From assembly GCF_021764745.1 (NCBI RefSeq), contig NZ_JAETXX010000002.1, positions 62,001 to 126,000 on the forward strand: 64,000 nt of DNA, given 5' to 3'. The notes under the pieces were generated by a model. The model saw only the letters and a list, made by a program, of their open reading frames with translations. It ran no database searches and had not been told where the DNA came from. The position numbers were made by a program, and so were the translations under genes. Shown piece by piece: positions 24,529-34,740 of the stretch (the first letter of the stretch is position 1; the number at the start of each line of letters is the position of its first letter). Source of the DNA: Joostella atrarenae (lineage in GTDB: Bacteria; Bacteroidota; Bacteroidia; Flavobacteriales; Flavobacteriaceae).

Positions 24529-25392
24529 ATGGAAGAAAGAAAAATAAAAATTGCGATTCAGAAGTCAGGAAGGTTAAATGAAGATTCTCTGAAAATCTTA
24601 AAAGACTGTGGTATTTCTATAGATAATGGAAGAGAGCAGTTAAAGGCTTCTGCTAGAAATTTCCCTTTGGAGGTAATGTATTTACGAAATGGAGATATCC
24701 CTCAGTATTTAAGAGATGGAGTTGTAGATCTAGCTATTGTTGGCGAAAATCTACTAATTGAGAAGGGTAAGGACTTACAGATTGTAGAAAAGTTAGGATT
24801 TTCTAAGTGTAAAGTTTCATTAGCAGTTCCAAAAGGTAGTGACTTCACTTCCGTTAAAGATCTTGATGGAAAAAAAATAGCTACGTCTTACCCAAATACG
24901 GTAAATGAGTTTTTGCAGAGAGAGAAAATCAATGCAGAACTTCATATAATTAGTGGTTCTGTAGAAATAGCCCCTAATATTGGACTTGCAGATGCTATTG
25001 TAGATATAGTATCTAGTGGAAGTACCCTTTTTAAAAATAACCTTAAAGAGGTAATTACAATTCTTAGAAGTGAGGCTGTTCTAGTTGGTCCACCTATAAT
25101 CGATGAAGAAATTAGGGCTGTTGTAGATAAGCTGAGATTTAGAATCCAGTCAGTTTTAAAAGCTAGAGATTCTAAATATGTATTGCTTAATGCTCCAAAT
25201 GATAAAATCGATAAGATCATAGAATTGCTTCCAGGAATGAGAAGTCCTACTGTATTACCTCTTGCAGAAGAGGGTTGGAGCTCTATTCATACCGTTATCA
25301 ATAAAGATAGATTTTGGGAGATTATAGATGAACTTAAAGCGGTTGGAGCTGAAGGGATTTTAGTTTGCCCAATAGAAAAAATGGTAATGTAG
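24529..25392 (+). CDS. hisG: ATP phosphoribosyltransferase, long form
   Basis: A 287-residue enzyme catalysing the first committed step of histidine synthesis, joining ATP and PRPP. It opens IKIAIQKSGRLNEDSLKILKDCGI, has the RNGDIPQYLRDGVVDLAIVGENLL segment and the PRPP loop in ADAIVDIVSSGSTLFKNNL. The C-terminal 75-residue ACT-like domain (from about 212) identifies the long form, which is feedback-inhibited by histidine without HisZ. It is the first structural gene after the attenuator. hisD follows after 36 nt. Confidence 0.96.
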   Translation: MEERKIKIAIQKSGRLNEDSLKILKDCGISIDNGREQLKASARNFPLEVMYLRNGDIPQYLRDGVVDLAIVGENLLIEKGKDLQIVEKLGFSKCKVSLAVPKGSDFTSVKDLDGKKIATSYPNTVNEFLQREKINAELHIISGSVEIAPNIGLADAIVDIVSSGSTLFKNNLKEVITILRSEAVLVGPPIIDEEIRAVVDKLRFRIQSVLKARDSKYVLLNAPNDKIDKIIELLPGMRSPTVLPLAEEGWSSIHTVINKDRFWEIIDELKAVGAEGILVCPIEKMVM

Positions 25393-25428
25393 TAAGTAGA
25401 TTTATTTAAATCATAATAAAAATAAAAA

Positions 25429-26712
25429 ATGAGCAACATATATAACCCAAAGCGAGAAGAATGGTCGGAAATATTACAACGCCCTACGCAAACTATTGAT
25501 GATATTGAGGCAACTGTATATGAGGTTTTTAATGAAGTAAAGCAAAAAGGAGACGAAGCTGTTAAAAAGTATACCAGCCTTTTTGATGGAGTAACTTTAT
25601 CTTCTAACATTGTTTCTGAAAAGGAAATAGAAGAGGCTAATAGTCTTGTTTCTGAAGAGTTGAAAGCGGCAATTGCATTAGCTAAATCTAATATAACAAG
25701 CTTTCACAAAGCACAAAAAACAGATAAAGTAACAGTAGAGACAACTGCAGGAGTATCTTGTTGGCAAGAAAAACGTCCGATAGAAAAAATTGGACTTTAC
25801 ATTCCAGGAGGAACTGCGCCTTTATTTTCTACAATTTTGATGTTGGCTATTCCTGCTCAAATAGCAGGTTGTAAAGAGGTTGTTTTGTGTACACCTCCAA
25901 ATAAAGAAGGTAAAGTAAATCCTACAATTTTGTATACAGCAGCGCTATGTGGGGTTAGTAAAATATATAAAGTAGGAGGGATACAAGCTATTGCAGCAAT
26001 GACTTTCGGAACAGATTCTATCTCTAAAGTTTATAAAATATTTGGACCAGGGAACCAGTTTGTAACAGTTGCAAAGCAATTGGCAACACGTTACAATGTA
26101 GCTATCGATATGCCTGCTGGCCCGTCAGAGTTATTAGTAGTTGCAGATGAAACAGCAAAGGCTGCTTATGTGGCTTCAGATTTGCTTTCTCAAGCGGAAC
26201 ACGGTGCAGATAGTCAGGTGGTTTTGGTTTCTACTTCTAAAGATTTGATTGAAGCGGTTTCTGAAGAAATAGAATTACAGATAAATGAATTGCCAAGAGT
26301 AGAAATAGCTAAGAAAGCTATTGAAAATTCAAGATTTATTTTAGTAGATAATGATGAAGAGGCTTTGGAGTTGATTAATGAATATGGTCCTGAGCATTTT
26401 ATAGTGGTTACGAGTAACGAAGATTTTTATGTAAACGGAGTTACCAATGCTGGATCTGTCTTTATAGGAGATTATACTCCAGAAAGTGCTGGAGACTATG
26501 CTTCGGGAACAAATCATACGTTGCCTACTAATGGGTATGCAAAGCAATATAGTGGTGTTAACCTTGATAGTTTTATGAAGAGTATGACTTTTCAGAAAAT
26601 ATCGAAAGACGGAATTAAAAGTATAGGTCCTGCAATTGAGTTAATGGCAGAAGCAGAAGGTTTACAAGCACATAAAAATGCTGTTACATTACGTTTAAAT
26701 GACTTAAAATAA
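25429..26712 (+). CDS. hisD: Histidinol dehydrogenase
   Basis: A 427-residue zinc enzyme performing the last two oxidations from histidinol to histidine. Motifs: IPGGTAPLFSTILMLAIPAQIAG, the VGGIQAIAAMTFGTDSI and FGPGNQFVTVAKQ region for NAD, IDMPAGPSELLVVAD, LLSQAEHGADSQVV with catalytic Glu-His, and GPEHF later. Length normal. It sits second in the operon, between hisG and hisC. Confidence 0.96.
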   Translation: MSNIYNPKREEWSEILQRPTQTIDDIEATVYEVFNEVKQKGDEAVKKYTSLFDGVTLSSNIVSEKEIEEANSLVSEELKAAIALAKSNITSFHKAQKTDKVTVETTAGVSCWQEKRPIEKIGLYIPGGTAPLFSTILMLAIPAQIAGCKEVVLCTPPNKEGKVNPTILYTAALCGVSKIYKVGGIQAIAAMTFGTDSISKVYKIFGPGNQFVTVAKQLATRYNVAIDMPAGPSELLVVADETAKAAYVASDLLSQAEHGADSQVVLVSTSKDLIEAVSEEIELQINELPRVEIAKKAIENSRFILVDNDEEALELINEYGPEHFIVVTSNEDFYVNGVTNAGSVFIGDYTPESAGDYASGTNHTLPTNGYAKQYSGVNLDSFMKSMTFQKISKDGIKSIGPAIELMAEAEGLQAHKNAVTLRLNDLK

Positions 26713-26746
26713 GGGAAAGTATATATTGGTTAACGAACAATAGAAA

Positions 26747-27787
26747 ATGACATTCGATATAAATAATTTGGTTCGCGAGAACGTAAAGAAACTGAAACCT
26801 TATTCGTCGGCGAGAGATGAGTTTAAGGACTTTGATAAAGAGATGGTTTTTTTAGACGCTAATGAGAACCCGTTTAACAATGGTGTAAATAGGTATCCAG
26901 ATCCACAACAGCGTTCTTTAAAAGATGTTTTGGCGCAACAAAAGCAAATAAAGACCTCTCAGGTTCTTTTAGGGAATGGGAGTGATGAAGTTCTAGATCT
27001 TATTTTTAGAGCTTTCTGTGAGCCTAAAAAAGACAATATTATAACGCTTCCTCCAACCTACGGAATGTATAAAGTGTTGGCAGAAACAAATGATATTGAA
27101 AATAGAGAAGTACTACTTACAGAAGATTTTGAACCTAATGTAGAGGCGATCATAAAAGAAGCTGATAGCAACTCTAAGCTTTTATTTATTTGCTCTCCTA
27201 ATAATCCTACTGGAAATATATTCAATATTAAAAAGGTAGCGCAGTTGCTCCAAAATTTCTCTGGTATTGTTGTAATTGATGAAGCATATATTGATTTTTC
27301 TGAAGCTCCAAGTTGGGTTTCTAAATTATCAGAGTATCCAAATTTAATAATAACGCAAACCTTGTCTAAAGCATATGGAATGGCTGGAATTAGATTAGGG
27401 ATATGTTATGCTTCTGAAGAAATAATTTCAGTAATTAATAAAATAAAACCTCCTTATAACGTAAATGAGCTAACTCAAAAAAGGGCTTTAGATAGAGTTC
27501 TTGATGTAGAGTCTGTTAAAAATGAAATCAACTCAATTTTAAGTGAAAGAAGTGTTTTATATAAAGCTTTACTTGAAGTTAATTTTGTCGATAATATTTA
27601 TCCATCAGATTCAAATTTTGTACTAGCTAAAGTTGATAATGCAGATTTACGTTATCAACAATTACTCGAAAAAGGGGTGGTTATTCGTAACCGTTCTTCA
27701 CAGCCACTTTGTGAAAACACACTCCGATTTACGATAGGAACTCCTTCAGAAAACAAACAATTAATAGAAGTTTTAAAAGAATTATAA
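26747..27787 (+). CDS. hisC: Histidinol-phosphate aminotransferase
   Basis: A 346-residue fold-type I PLP enzyme converting imidazole-acetol phosphate to histidinol phosphate. Visible are [10 protein letters not shown] near the N-terminus, [15 protein letters not shown], the CSPNNPTGN turn, VIDEAYIDF, and the PLP lysine in [14 protein letters not shown]. The stop and the hisB start share one base (TAATG), so translation of the two is coupled. Confidence 0.95.
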   Translation: MTFDINNLVRENVKKLKPYSSARDEFKDFDKEMVFLDANENPFNNGVNRYPDPQQRSLKDVLAQQKQIKTSQVLLGNGSDEVLDLIFRAFCEPKKDNIITLPPTYGMYKVLAETNDIENREVLLTEDFEPNVEAIIKEADSNSKLLFICSPNNPTGNIFNIKKVAQLLQNFSGIVVIDEAYIDFSEAPSWVSKLSEYPNLIITQTLSKAYGMAGIRLGICYASEEIISVINKIKPPYNVNELTQKRALDRVLDVESVKNEINSILSERSVLYKALLEVNFVDNIYPSDSNFVLAKVDNADLRYQQLLEKGVVIRNRSSQPLCENTLRFTIGTPSENKQLIEVLKEL

Positions 27788-28923
27788 TGGCAAAAAAAGT
27801 GCTTTTTATAGACCGAGATGGGACACTCATAAAAGAACCCGCAGATGAGCAAATTGATGCTTTTGATAAATTAGATTTTTACCCGCAGGCGTTTACATAT
27901 ATGAAAAGAATTGCGGAAGAGTTCGATTATGAATTGGTAATGATTACAAATCAAGATGGACTCGGTACCGATGTGTATCCGGAAGATACATTTTGGCCTG
28001 TTCATAATTTTATAATGCGATCTTTTGAGAATGAAGGGGTTGTTTTTAAAGAAGTGTTTATAGACAAGACTTTTGCAAAAGATAATGCGCCTACAAGAAA
28101 GCCAAATACAGGGCTACTAACTAAGTATTTCTCTGAAGAATATGACTTGGCTAATTCTTTTGTGATTGGAGATCGTCTAACAGACATTGAGTTAGCTAAG
28201 AATTTAGGTTCTAAAGGTATTTTTATTAATGATGAAAGTTATTTGGGAGCTGATGAGATATCGGTAAAAAGAAATGACCTTGATGCTTTTATAGCCTTGG
28301 AGACAGCTAGTTGGAAAGAAATATATGACTTCTTAAAACTAGATAATCGTGTTGCTGAGATTACAAGAAAAACGAATGAAACGGATATTTTTATAAAACT
28401 TAACCTAGATGGAACCGGAAAGAGTGATATAGCTACAGGTTTAGCGTTTTTTGACCATATGTTAGATCAGATTTCTCGTCACGGGCAAATGGATCTAACG
28501 GTTAAAGTTAATGGGGATTTGGAGGTAGATGAGCATCATACAATAGAAGATACTGCAATTACATTAGGTGAAGTTTTTAGTATGGCGTTAGGAAATAAGT
28601 TAGGTATAGAACGATATGGATTTTGCTTGCCTATGGACGATTGTCTAGCACAAGTTGCTATCGATTTTGGAGGAAGAAACTGGTTGGTTTGGGACGCCGA
28701 TTTTAAAAGAGAGATGATAGGGCAGATGCCTACAGAAATGTTTTATCACTTTTTTAAATCGTTTACCGATGGTGCAAAAGCTAATCTAAATGTAAAGGCT
28801 GAAGGGCAAAATGAGCACCATAAAATAGAGGCAATTTTTAAAGCTTTTGCCAAAGCAATTAAAGTAGCTGTTAAAAGAGATACTGAAAAAATGATTCTCC
28901 CTTCCACTAAAGGGATGCTTTAA
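27787..28923 (+). CDS. hisB: Bifunctional histidinol-phosphatase / IGP dehydratase
   Basis: A 378-residue fusion. Residues 1 to about 165 form a HAD phosphatase with the nucleophile motif [12 protein letters not shown] and [11 protein letters not shown]. Residues of about 175-378 form imidazoleglycerol-phosphate dehydratase, with metal-binding [22 protein letters not shown] and the second [15 protein letters not shown]. The order of domains is the same as in enterobacterial HisB. It is coupled to hisC and followed by a 103-nt AT-rich gap before hisH. Confidence 0.95.
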   Translation: MAKKVLFIDRDGTLIKEPADEQIDAFDKLDFYPQAFTYMKRIAEEFDYELVMITNQDGLGTDVYPEDTFWPVHNFIMRSFENEGVVFKEVFIDKTFAKDNAPTRKPNTGLLTKYFSEEYDLANSFVIGDRLTDIELAKNLGSKGIFINDESYLGADEISVKRNDLDAFIALETASWKEIYDFLKLDNRVAEITRKTNETDIFIKLNLDGTGKSDIATGLAFFDHMLDQISRHGQMDLTVKVNGDLEVDEHHTIEDTAITLGEVFSMALGNKLGIERYGFCLPMDDCLAQVAIDFGGRNWLVWDADFKREMIGQMPTEMFYHFFKSFTDGAKANLNVKAEGQNEHHKIEAIFKAFAKAIKVAVKRDTEKMILPSTKGML

Positions 28924-29026
28924 GTAAATCATTTAATTATCTGGTAATAAATACATTAAATTTAAATATAGAAAATATACTCATAGCGAATTTTTAACTT
29001 TTAATTTGAATTTTTAAAACATAATA

Positions 29027-29608
29027 GTGAATATAACAATCATAGATTACGGAGCAGGAAACATACAAAGTATAAAATTTGCTTTCCAAAGAATAGGTAT
29101 AAATCCTGAGTTAACTCATGATGCTGAATTGATAATGAAGGCCGATAAAGTAATTTTTCCTGGAGTTGGAGAAGCGAGTAGCGCAATGCATAAATTGGAA
29201 GCTACTAGTCTAGATGTTTTGATTCCAAAATTAAAACAACCTGTTTTAGGAATTTGCCTAGGGATGCAATTAATGTGTAATGCATCAGAAGAAGGAGCTA
29301 CAAAAGGATTGGGTATTTTTGATGTTGATGTAAAAAAATTCAGCAATAAAGTAAAGGTGCCACAGATTGGATGGAATCAGATTTCAGATTTAAAAACGCC
29401 ACTTTTTAATGAAATTTCAGAAAAAGAGTATATGTATTTAGTACATAGTTTTTATGCACCAATTTGTTCAGAAACCATAGCAACTTCTAATTATGAATTA
29501 GATTATTCGTCTGCATTGCATAAAGATAATTTTTACGGAACACAGTTTCATCCAGAAAAAAGTAGTTTAGCAGGTCAGCGAGTTTTGGAGAACTTTTTGA
29601 AATTATAG
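29027..29608 (+). CDS. hisH: Imidazole glycerol phosphate synthase, glutaminase subunit
   Basis: A 193-residue class I glutamine amidotransferase delivering ammonia to HisF. It opens IDYGAGNIQSIKFAFQ, carries the nucleophile Cys in VLGICLGMQLMC, and ends with the catalytic His-Glu pair in YGTQFHPEKSSLAG. The start is GTG at 29027 (reading MNITIIDYGAGN); it is the only start consistent with the conserved beginning. hisA follows after 65 nt. Confidence 0.95.
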   Translation: MNITIIDYGAGNIQSIKFAFQRIGINPELTHDAELIMKADKVIFPGVGEASSAMHKLEATSLDVLIPKLKQPVLGICLGMQLMCNASEEGATKGLGIFDVDVKKFSNKVKVPQIGWNQISDLKTPLFNEISEKEYMYLVHSFYAPICSETIATSNYELDYSSALHKDNFYGTQFHPEKSSLAGQRVLENFLKL

Positions 29609-29673
29609 TGAAGTTAGCCAATTGGCAGAATTGCAAAAGGTGTAAAGAATAAGATAATTCTAAAAGAAAAAAA

Positions 29674-30399
29674 ATGAGAATAATACCCGCAATAGATATA
29701 ATAGAAGGCAAGTGTGTGCGTCTTTCTAAAGGAGATTATAACACCAAAAAGATATATAATGAGCACCCGTTGGAAGTGGCTAAAGAGTTTGAGGCGCATG
29801 GGATAGAGTATTTGCATTTGGTGGATTTAGATGGCGCAAAGAGTAAGCACATTGTAAACTATAAGGTTTTAGAAGCCATAGCTAGCAAAACAAGTCTAAA
29901 AATAGATTTTGGAGGCGGATTAAAATCTGATGAAGATTTAAAAATAGCTTTTGAAAGCGGTGCAAATCAAATTACTGGAGGGAGTATTGCAGTTAAGGAG
30001 CCAAGTGTTTTTGAAAGTTGGATCAATAACTACGGAAATGATAAGATTATTTTAGGAGCAGATGCAGATAATGAAAAAGTAGCTGTTTCTGGATGGCAAG
30101 AAGAATCGGATGAAGAATTATTACCTTTTATATCAAAATACCTTCAAAAAGGGATAGAATATGTAATTTGTACCGATATTAGTAAAGACGGAATGTTGGA
30201 AGGACCTTCATTTGCGCTTTACAAGAAGATTATAGAGACTTCTAAAGAAATTAAACTAATAGCTTCAGGAGGGATTTCTGCCTTTGATGAGCTTCCTAAA
30301 TTGGCCGAAATAGGTTGTGAAGGAACAATTATTGGGAAAGCTATTTATGAAGGTAGAATTAGTTTAAAACAGTTGGAAGATTATATTTTGAATAAATAA
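29674..30399 (+). CDS. hisA: ProFAR isomerase
   Basis: A 241-residue TIM barrel catalysing the Amadori rearrangement of the fourth step. The catalytic Asp is in [19 protein letters not shown], and the later catalytic Asp is in [17 protein letters not shown]; the phosphate loops are [12 protein letters not shown] and [12 protein letters not shown]. hisH, hisA and hisF are separated only by short gaps and one small inserted gene. Confidence 0.95.
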   Translation: MRIIPAIDIIEGKCVRLSKGDYNTKKIYNEHPLEVAKEFEAHGIEYLHLVDLDGAKSKHIVNYKVLEAIASKTSLKIDFGGGLKSDEDLKIAFESGANQITGGSIAVKEPSVFESWINNYGNDKIILGADADNEKVAVSGWQEESDEELLPFISKYLQKGIEYVICTDISKDGMLEGPSFALYKKIIETSKEIKLIASGGISAFDELPKLAEIGCEGTIIGKAIYEGRISLKQLEDYILNK

Positions 30400-30449
30400 G
30401 AACATATTGCTGTCTCCATTTTAGGGAGATGGTATTAAAAATTAGAAAA

Positions 30450-30659
30450 ATGGAAGTAAAAGACAGTAATGGAAATGTTTTAAATGACGGTGATTCTGTA
30501 CACTTAACAAAAGATTTGAAAGTAAAAGGGATGTCGAAAACCTTAAAACGTGGTAATGCGATTAAGAACATCCGTCTTACAGGTTCTCCAGATGAGGTAG
30601 AATGTAGAGTAGGGAAAAGTACAATAGTATTAAAAACACAATTTTTAAAGAAGTCCTAA
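30450..30659 (+). CDS. PhnA C-terminal-domain protein inside the his operon
   Basis: A 69-residue protein beginning MEVKDSNGNVLNDGDSVHLTKDLKVKG and ending VGKSTIVLKTQFLKK, the conserved small beta-domain of PhnA/YjdM proteins. The zinc-ribbon N-terminus of full-length PhnA is absent. Despite the old name it has no shown role in phosphonate breakdown. It lies between hisA and hisF with no gap to hisF (stop 30657-30659, hisF ATG at 30660), so it must be co-transcribed and probably coupled. An upstream in-frame ATG at 30429 is less likely because the family begins at the D-S-N-G turn. Confidence 0.75.
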   Translation: MEVKDSNGNVLNDGDSVHLTKDLKVKGMSKTLKRGNAIKNIRLTGSPDEVECRVGKSTIVLKTQFLKKS

Positions 30660-31415
30660 ATGCTAACAAAACGGATTATTCCTTGTTTAGATATTAAGAA
30701 TGGTCGTACGGTAAAGGGCGTTAATTTTGTTGACTTAAGAGATGCTGGTGATCCAGTAGAGTTGGCCAAATTATATGCTGAAAACGGTGCTGATGAATTG
30801 GTTTTTTTAGATATTTCTGCTACGGAAGAAAGAAGAAAAACACTGATAGATTTGGTGCTTCGTGTGGCAGAGAATGTTAATATTCCATTTACAGTTGGTG
30901 GCGGAATATCTTCAGTTGAAGATGTTGACGTTTTACTTAAATCGGGGGCTGATAAAGTATCTATAAATTCTTCAGCAGTTAAAAATCCGCAGTTAATAAA
31001 TGAGCTTTCAGCTAAATTTGGAAGTCAGTGTGTGGTTGTCGCTATTGATGCTAAACAAATTAACGGACAATGGAAAGTGCATTTAGTAGGTGGAAAAGTA
31101 CCTACGGAGCTTGATTTATTTGACTGGGCAGAAGAAGTAGAAAAACGTGGAGCTGGAGAGATATTGTTTACTTCCATGGATAATGATGGTACAAAAGACG
31201 GCTTTGCAAACAAGGCATTAGCAAAATTATCTACAGATTTAAATATCCCGATAATAGCTTCAGGAGGAGCAGGGAAAATAGAACATTTTACAGATACTTT
31301 TGTTGAAGGAAAAGCTGATGCAGCATTAGCGGCAAGTGTTTTTCATTTTAAAGAAATAGAAATCAATGACCTAAAGGAGGTCTTGAGAGAAAATGGTATT
31401 CCTGTAAGATTATAA
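30660..31415 (+). CDS. hisF: Imidazole glycerol phosphate synthase, cyclase subunit
   Basis: A 251-residue TIM barrel paired with HisH. Hallmarks are [20 protein letters not shown] with the catalytic Asp, [39 protein letters not shown], and the second catalytic Asp in [14 protein letters not shown]. It starts immediately after the PhnA-like stop codon. hisIE follows after 22 nt. Confidence 0.96.
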   Translation: MLTKRIIPCLDIKNGRTVKGVNFVDLRDAGDPVELAKLYAENGADELVFLDISATEERRKTLIDLVLRVAENVNIPFTVGGGISSVEDVDVLLKSGADKVSINSSAVKNPQLINELSAKFGSQCVVVAIDAKQINGQWKVHLVGGKVPTELDLFDWAEEVEKRGAGEILFTSMDNDGTKDGFANKALAKLSTDLNIPIIASGGAGKIEHFTDTFVEGKADAALAASVFHFKEIEINDLKEVLRENGIPVRL

Positions 31416-31437
31416 TAGATTTAGAAGAAGTATAAAA

Positions 31438-32034
31438 ATGAAAATAGATTTTAATAAAAACGGCGACTCTTTGGTTCCAGCGGTAATTCAAGATGTAAAC
31501 ACTAAAAAAGTGTTGATGTTGGGATACATGAATGAAGAGGCATACAAACAAACCTTAGAAACTGAAAAGGTGACTTTTTTTAGTAGAACGAAGCAACGTT
31601 TGTGGACAAAAGGAGAGGAAAGTGGAAATTTTTTATTGCTGAAAGACATTAAAGTCGACTGTGATAATGATACTCTTTTAATTCAAGTTTCGCCTGTTGG
31701 TCCTGTTTGCCATAAAGGAACAGACACATGTTGGGAGGAAACTAATGAAGCTAGTTACGGATTTATTAGTAAGTTGGAAGCGATAATTTCTGATAGAAAA
31801 GAAAATAAAGATAATGAAGAGAGTTATGTAGCGTCACTTTTTAGAAGTGGAATCAATAAAATAGCTCAAAAAGTAGGAGAGGAGGCTGTTGAAACTGTAA
31901 TTGAAGCCAAAGATGATAATGCAGATTTGTTTTTAAATGAAAGTGCAGACTTACTTTTCCATTACCTTATTTTACTACAAGCAAAAGGATATACTTTAAA
32001 AGACATTGTAAAAGTGCTTGAAGAGAGAAATTAA
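31438..32034 (+). CDS. hisIE: Bifunctional phosphoribosyl-AMP cyclohydrolase / ATP pyrophosphatase
   Basis: A 198-residue fusion covering steps two and three. The N-terminal HisI part has MLGYMNEEAYKQTLETEKVTFFSRTKQRLWTKGEES cores and zinc-binding VDCDNDTLLIQVSPVGPVCHKGTDTCW. The C-terminal HisE part has SLFRSGINKIAQKVGEEAVETVIEAK and ends in the LFHYLILLQAKG helix. It completes the set of his enzymes and is the last his gene. corA follows after 36 nt with no visible terminator. Confidence 0.95.
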   Translation: MKIDFNKNGDSLVPAVIQDVNTKKVLMLGYMNEEAYKQTLETEKVTFFSRTKQRLWTKGEESGNFLLLKDIKVDCDNDTLLIQVSPVGPVCHKGTDTCWEETNEASYGFISKLEAIISDRKENKDNEESYVASLFRSGINKIAQKVGEEAVETVIEAKDDNADLFLNESADLLFHYLILLQAKGYTLKDIVKVLEERN

Positions 32035-32070
32035 GTTTTATTATCTTTATAAAAAGCATTATTAAAATTT

Positions 32071-33162
32071 ATGAGTAAAAAGAAGATAGATCTTAAGAAA
32101 GCGATACGTAAACCATTTAAATCGCTCCGAAAAGTTGGTAAAGCTCCAGGAACGATCACTTATATGGGGCATCGCGAAGGTGGAGAGAATAAGATTACTG
32201 TAACAGACTATTCTGATGATTTTTGCGTAACAAAAGATTTTGATGATGTTAAGGAGGCTTTTGTATTTCGGGATACAGATACCGTTTCTTGGATAAATGT
32301 TCAAGGATTAAGTAATGAGGTTGAAATAGAAAAGCTTGGGGAGTACTATAAAATTAATCCGTTAGTTTTAGAGGATCTTGTAAATACTAATCAGCGGCCT
32401 AAAATCGATGAGTACGACGAATATGTGTTTTGTGTTTTAAAAATGCTGTATTTGGATGATGATTGTAAGTTGATTACAGAGCACGTAGCTGTTATACTTT
32501 GTGAGCATACAGTACTCTTTTTTCAGGAGGTGGAAGATGATGTTTTTAATGGAGTTCGAGATCGTTTAAATAATAAATATGGTAGAATTAGAACCAGAAA
32601 TGCCGATTACCTTTTCTTTGCACTTATAGATGCGATTATTGACCAGTATTTTGTTGTTTTAGAGAATATAACGAATCAGATAGAAATTCTAGAAGAGGAA
32701 GTTTACAATAACCCAGAACCAGAGGTGGTAAATCGAATCCAACGACTTCGAAAAGAGGTTTTGCATGTAAGAAAGAATATATATCCAGTTAAAGAGATAA
32801 CCAATCGTTTAACAAAAACCGATCACCGTTTAATACACAATGAAACAAAGGTTTTCCTGAGTGATGTACACGATCATAGTATTCAGATTCATGAAACTTT
32901 AGAAATGCTTCGAGAAATGAGCATGAGTTTAATGGAGATGTATATGAGTAATGTAAGTAATAAAATGAATGAAGTGATGAAAGTATTAACTATTATGTCT
33001 AGTATTTTTATTCCGCTTACATTTATTGCAGGGGTGTATGGAATGAACTTTCAATATATGCCTGAATTACAAGAAAGGAATGCCTATTTCGTAGTTTTAG
33101 GTGTTATGTTGGTTGTATTTATTCTGATGGTTATATACTTTAAACGTAAGAAGTGGCTCTAA
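32071..33162 (+). CDS. corA: CorA-type magnesium/cobalt transporter
   Basis: A 363-residue CorA protein: a large cytoplasmic N-terminal domain, a long helix (about 215-300) and two C-terminal membrane helices. The selectivity motif GMN is in VYGMNF, at the end of the first helix near residue 325, and the protein ends in a positive KRKKWL tail. It forms a pentameric Mg2+ channel in the inner membrane. It follows hisIE closely on the same strand and could receive his read-through. It converges on the TauE/SafE gene with 11 nt between. Confidence 0.92.
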   Translation: MSKKKIDLKKAIRKPFKSLRKVGKAPGTITYMGHREGGENKITVTDYSDDFCVTKDFDDVKEAFVFRDTDTVSWINVQGLSNEVEIEKLGEYYKINPLVLEDLVNTNQRPKIDEYDEYVFCVLKMLYLDDDCKLITEHVAVILCEHTVLFFQEVEDDVFNGVRDRLNNKYGRIRTRNADYLFFALIDAIIDQYFVVLENITNQIEILEEEVYNNPEPEVVNRIQRLRKEVLHVRKNIYPVKEITNRLTKTDHRLIHNETKVFLSDVHDHSIQIHETLEMLREMSMSLMEMYMSNVSNKMNEVMKVLTIMSSIFIPLTFIAGVYGMNFQYMPELQERNAYFVVLGVMLVVFILMVIYFKRKKWL

Positions 33163-33173
33163 TTAAACGCTTT

Positions 33174-34010
33174 TTATTTTATAATAAAATTAGACATCAT
33201 TACTAAAGCAGCAAGCACTAATCCCATTCCGATTAGCTTTTCGAGTGTTTTATTTTTCATTTTTAAATTTAACCGTTGTCCTCCTAATGCACCAGCTGCA
33301 AAGCCGAGCATAATTGGCCATGCTTTATCTAATTCAATATGGCCTAGCATAAAGTGGCTAAATGTACCCGTTGTGCTTGTAATAACAATCATAAATAGAG
33401 CAGTGGCTGTTGCTATTTTTGCTGGCATTTTAAAAACTTTTAGCATAATTGGAGTTTTTAAAAATCCGCCACCAATTCCAAACAGACCGGCTAATGTTCC
33501 TGCTAATAGCCCAAAAAACAAAACCATCCAAGCACTAAATCGGTAAGCTACATGGTTTCTTTTATTCTTAATAATATATCTAGGCTTGTATTTATTTAAT
33601 CGGTAGAAAAACCCTCCATTTCCTTTTTTGTCTTTCTTCCCCTTTTTTAAGAAGAAAGAGATTCCGAGGAATAGCACTAATACAGCAAATAAAACTTCTA
33701 ATCTTTCTGCTGAAATATAAGATAGTAGTAGACTTCCAATGACCACACCCAAAATGGTAGGGATTTCAAGGAGAATTCCCATTTTAAAATCGACATATCC
33801 TTCTTTTCTATTTAAATAAGTAGAAATTAAAGAAGAAGGAATGAGAGAGATCATAACTGATCCAACGGCAGTCGTTAGTGGAAAATGAAAAACAGTAATA
33901 AGTATGGGAACCATAAATATTCCACCACCAAAACCAACTACAGATCCAAACATGCTTATGGTGAAGCTGATTAAAATTAGAATAATAGTGATGATAATTG
34001 CTGTTTCCAT
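33174..34010 (-). CDS. TauE/SafE-family sulfite/sulfonate exporter-like protein
   Basis: A 278-residue integral membrane protein of about eight helices, built as two repeats: MFGSVVGFGGGIFMVPIL in the first half and GLLAGTLAGLFGIGGGFLKTPIM in the second, each the GxxGxGGG signature of the TauE/SafE family (DUF81). Members export sulfite, sulfoacetate or related anions, but substrate is unproven. Location beside DoxDA, DsrE, sulfurtransferase and cysteine genes supports a sulfur-compound role. It is divergent from the 34223 gene. Confidence 0.85.
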   Translation of the reverse strand: METAIIITIILILISFTISMFGSVVGFGGGIFMVPILITVFHFPLTTAVGSVMISLIPSSLISTYLNRKEGYVDFKMGILLEIPTILGVVIGSLLLSYISAERLEVLFAVLVLFLGISFFLKKGKKDKKGNGGFFYRLNKYKPRYIIKNKRNHVAYRFSAWMVLFFGLLAGTLAGLFGIGGGFLKTPIMLKVFKMPAKIATATALFMIVITSTTGTFSHFMLGHIELDKAWPIMLGFAAGALGGQRLNLKMKNKTLEKLIGMGLVLAALVMMSNFIIK

Positions 34011-34206
34011 GCGTTTTGATATAATATAAAGTTACAAATTTAAAGTATTTCTTTTGTAAGAAAATCTATTAACTAGATAGGGAATTTTAATAATCTCATC
34101 AGAATTAATTTAAAAGTAGATCTAAAAATTGAAACTTATAGATTATCATTTTGTGAATAGATTCTTAGATTAAGTGTTTTTTAACTTTCATTCTTATTTA
34201 TAACTC

Positions 34207-34214
34207 TATTTTTG
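34207..34214 (+). promoter_or_regulatory. Candidate -7 element of the DoxDA/DsrE group
   Basis: TATTTTTG matches TAnnTTTG. It is only 9 nt before the ATG at 34223, so either the transcript is nearly leaderless or the true start lies downstream. No TTG -33 box is seen. Confidence 0.4.
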
Positions 34215-34222
34215 TAACCGTG

Positions 34223-34621
34223 ATGTTAAAGAGTTTACACATAAAATGTGGAGTACATTATTTTGTGCTGATATTGCTAAGTATTTTATTACTAGCATCA
34301 CCATGCGCTGCCAGAAATTCTATGCAGGATTTTGCAGGTATGAAAAAAACTTCTACGCTTAATAAAAGCAAAGCAACCAGTTTCTTTGGTGCGTGTACTG
34401 CAAATAATAAACTTTATAAAGTAGAGAAAGCCAAAGTAAAAAAAGATAAAATTTTTCTTTTTACGCGCAACTTCTTCAGGTTTTGTATGACGCCTTCTTT
34501 AGAGGTGTATCATAGTAAAAAACGTTATCTCTTTGTTCTATATAGCTATAACTACCTGGAGATTCCTATGTATATTTTGTATCGAAATATGAAAAACTTA
34601 TCTCGCATAAACTATTATTGA
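34223..34621 (+). CDS. Small secreted hypothetical protein upstream of DoxDA
   Basis: A 132-residue protein with a hydrophobic segment (VLILLSILLLASPCAA, about 16-31) typical of a signal peptide, then a basic mature region with a second cysteine in SFFGACTANNKLYK and a Tyr-rich end. I do not recognise a named family. Its position just before the DoxD-DoxA gene on the same strand, and vaguely similar secreted ORFs that I remember in this spot in related genomes, suggest a conserved partner, but this is weak. GTG at 34220 precedes the ATG directly; I use the ATG. Confidence 0.5.
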   Translation: MLKSLHIKCGVHYFVLILLSILLLASPCAARNSMQDFAGMKKTSTLNKSKATSFFGACTANNKLYKVEKAKVKKDKIFLFTRNFFRFCMTPSLEVYHSKKRYLFVLYSYNYLEIPMYILYRNMKNLSRINYY

Positions 34622-34740
34622 CTTACAGAAGATTTAGTTCTTCTAATGACTATTTAAATATTCTATTGTAAATGAATATCAGTCTTTGTAAGTGTATGTT
34701 TTATAGTTAGATAATATATTTTAATTCAAAATTTAATTCA

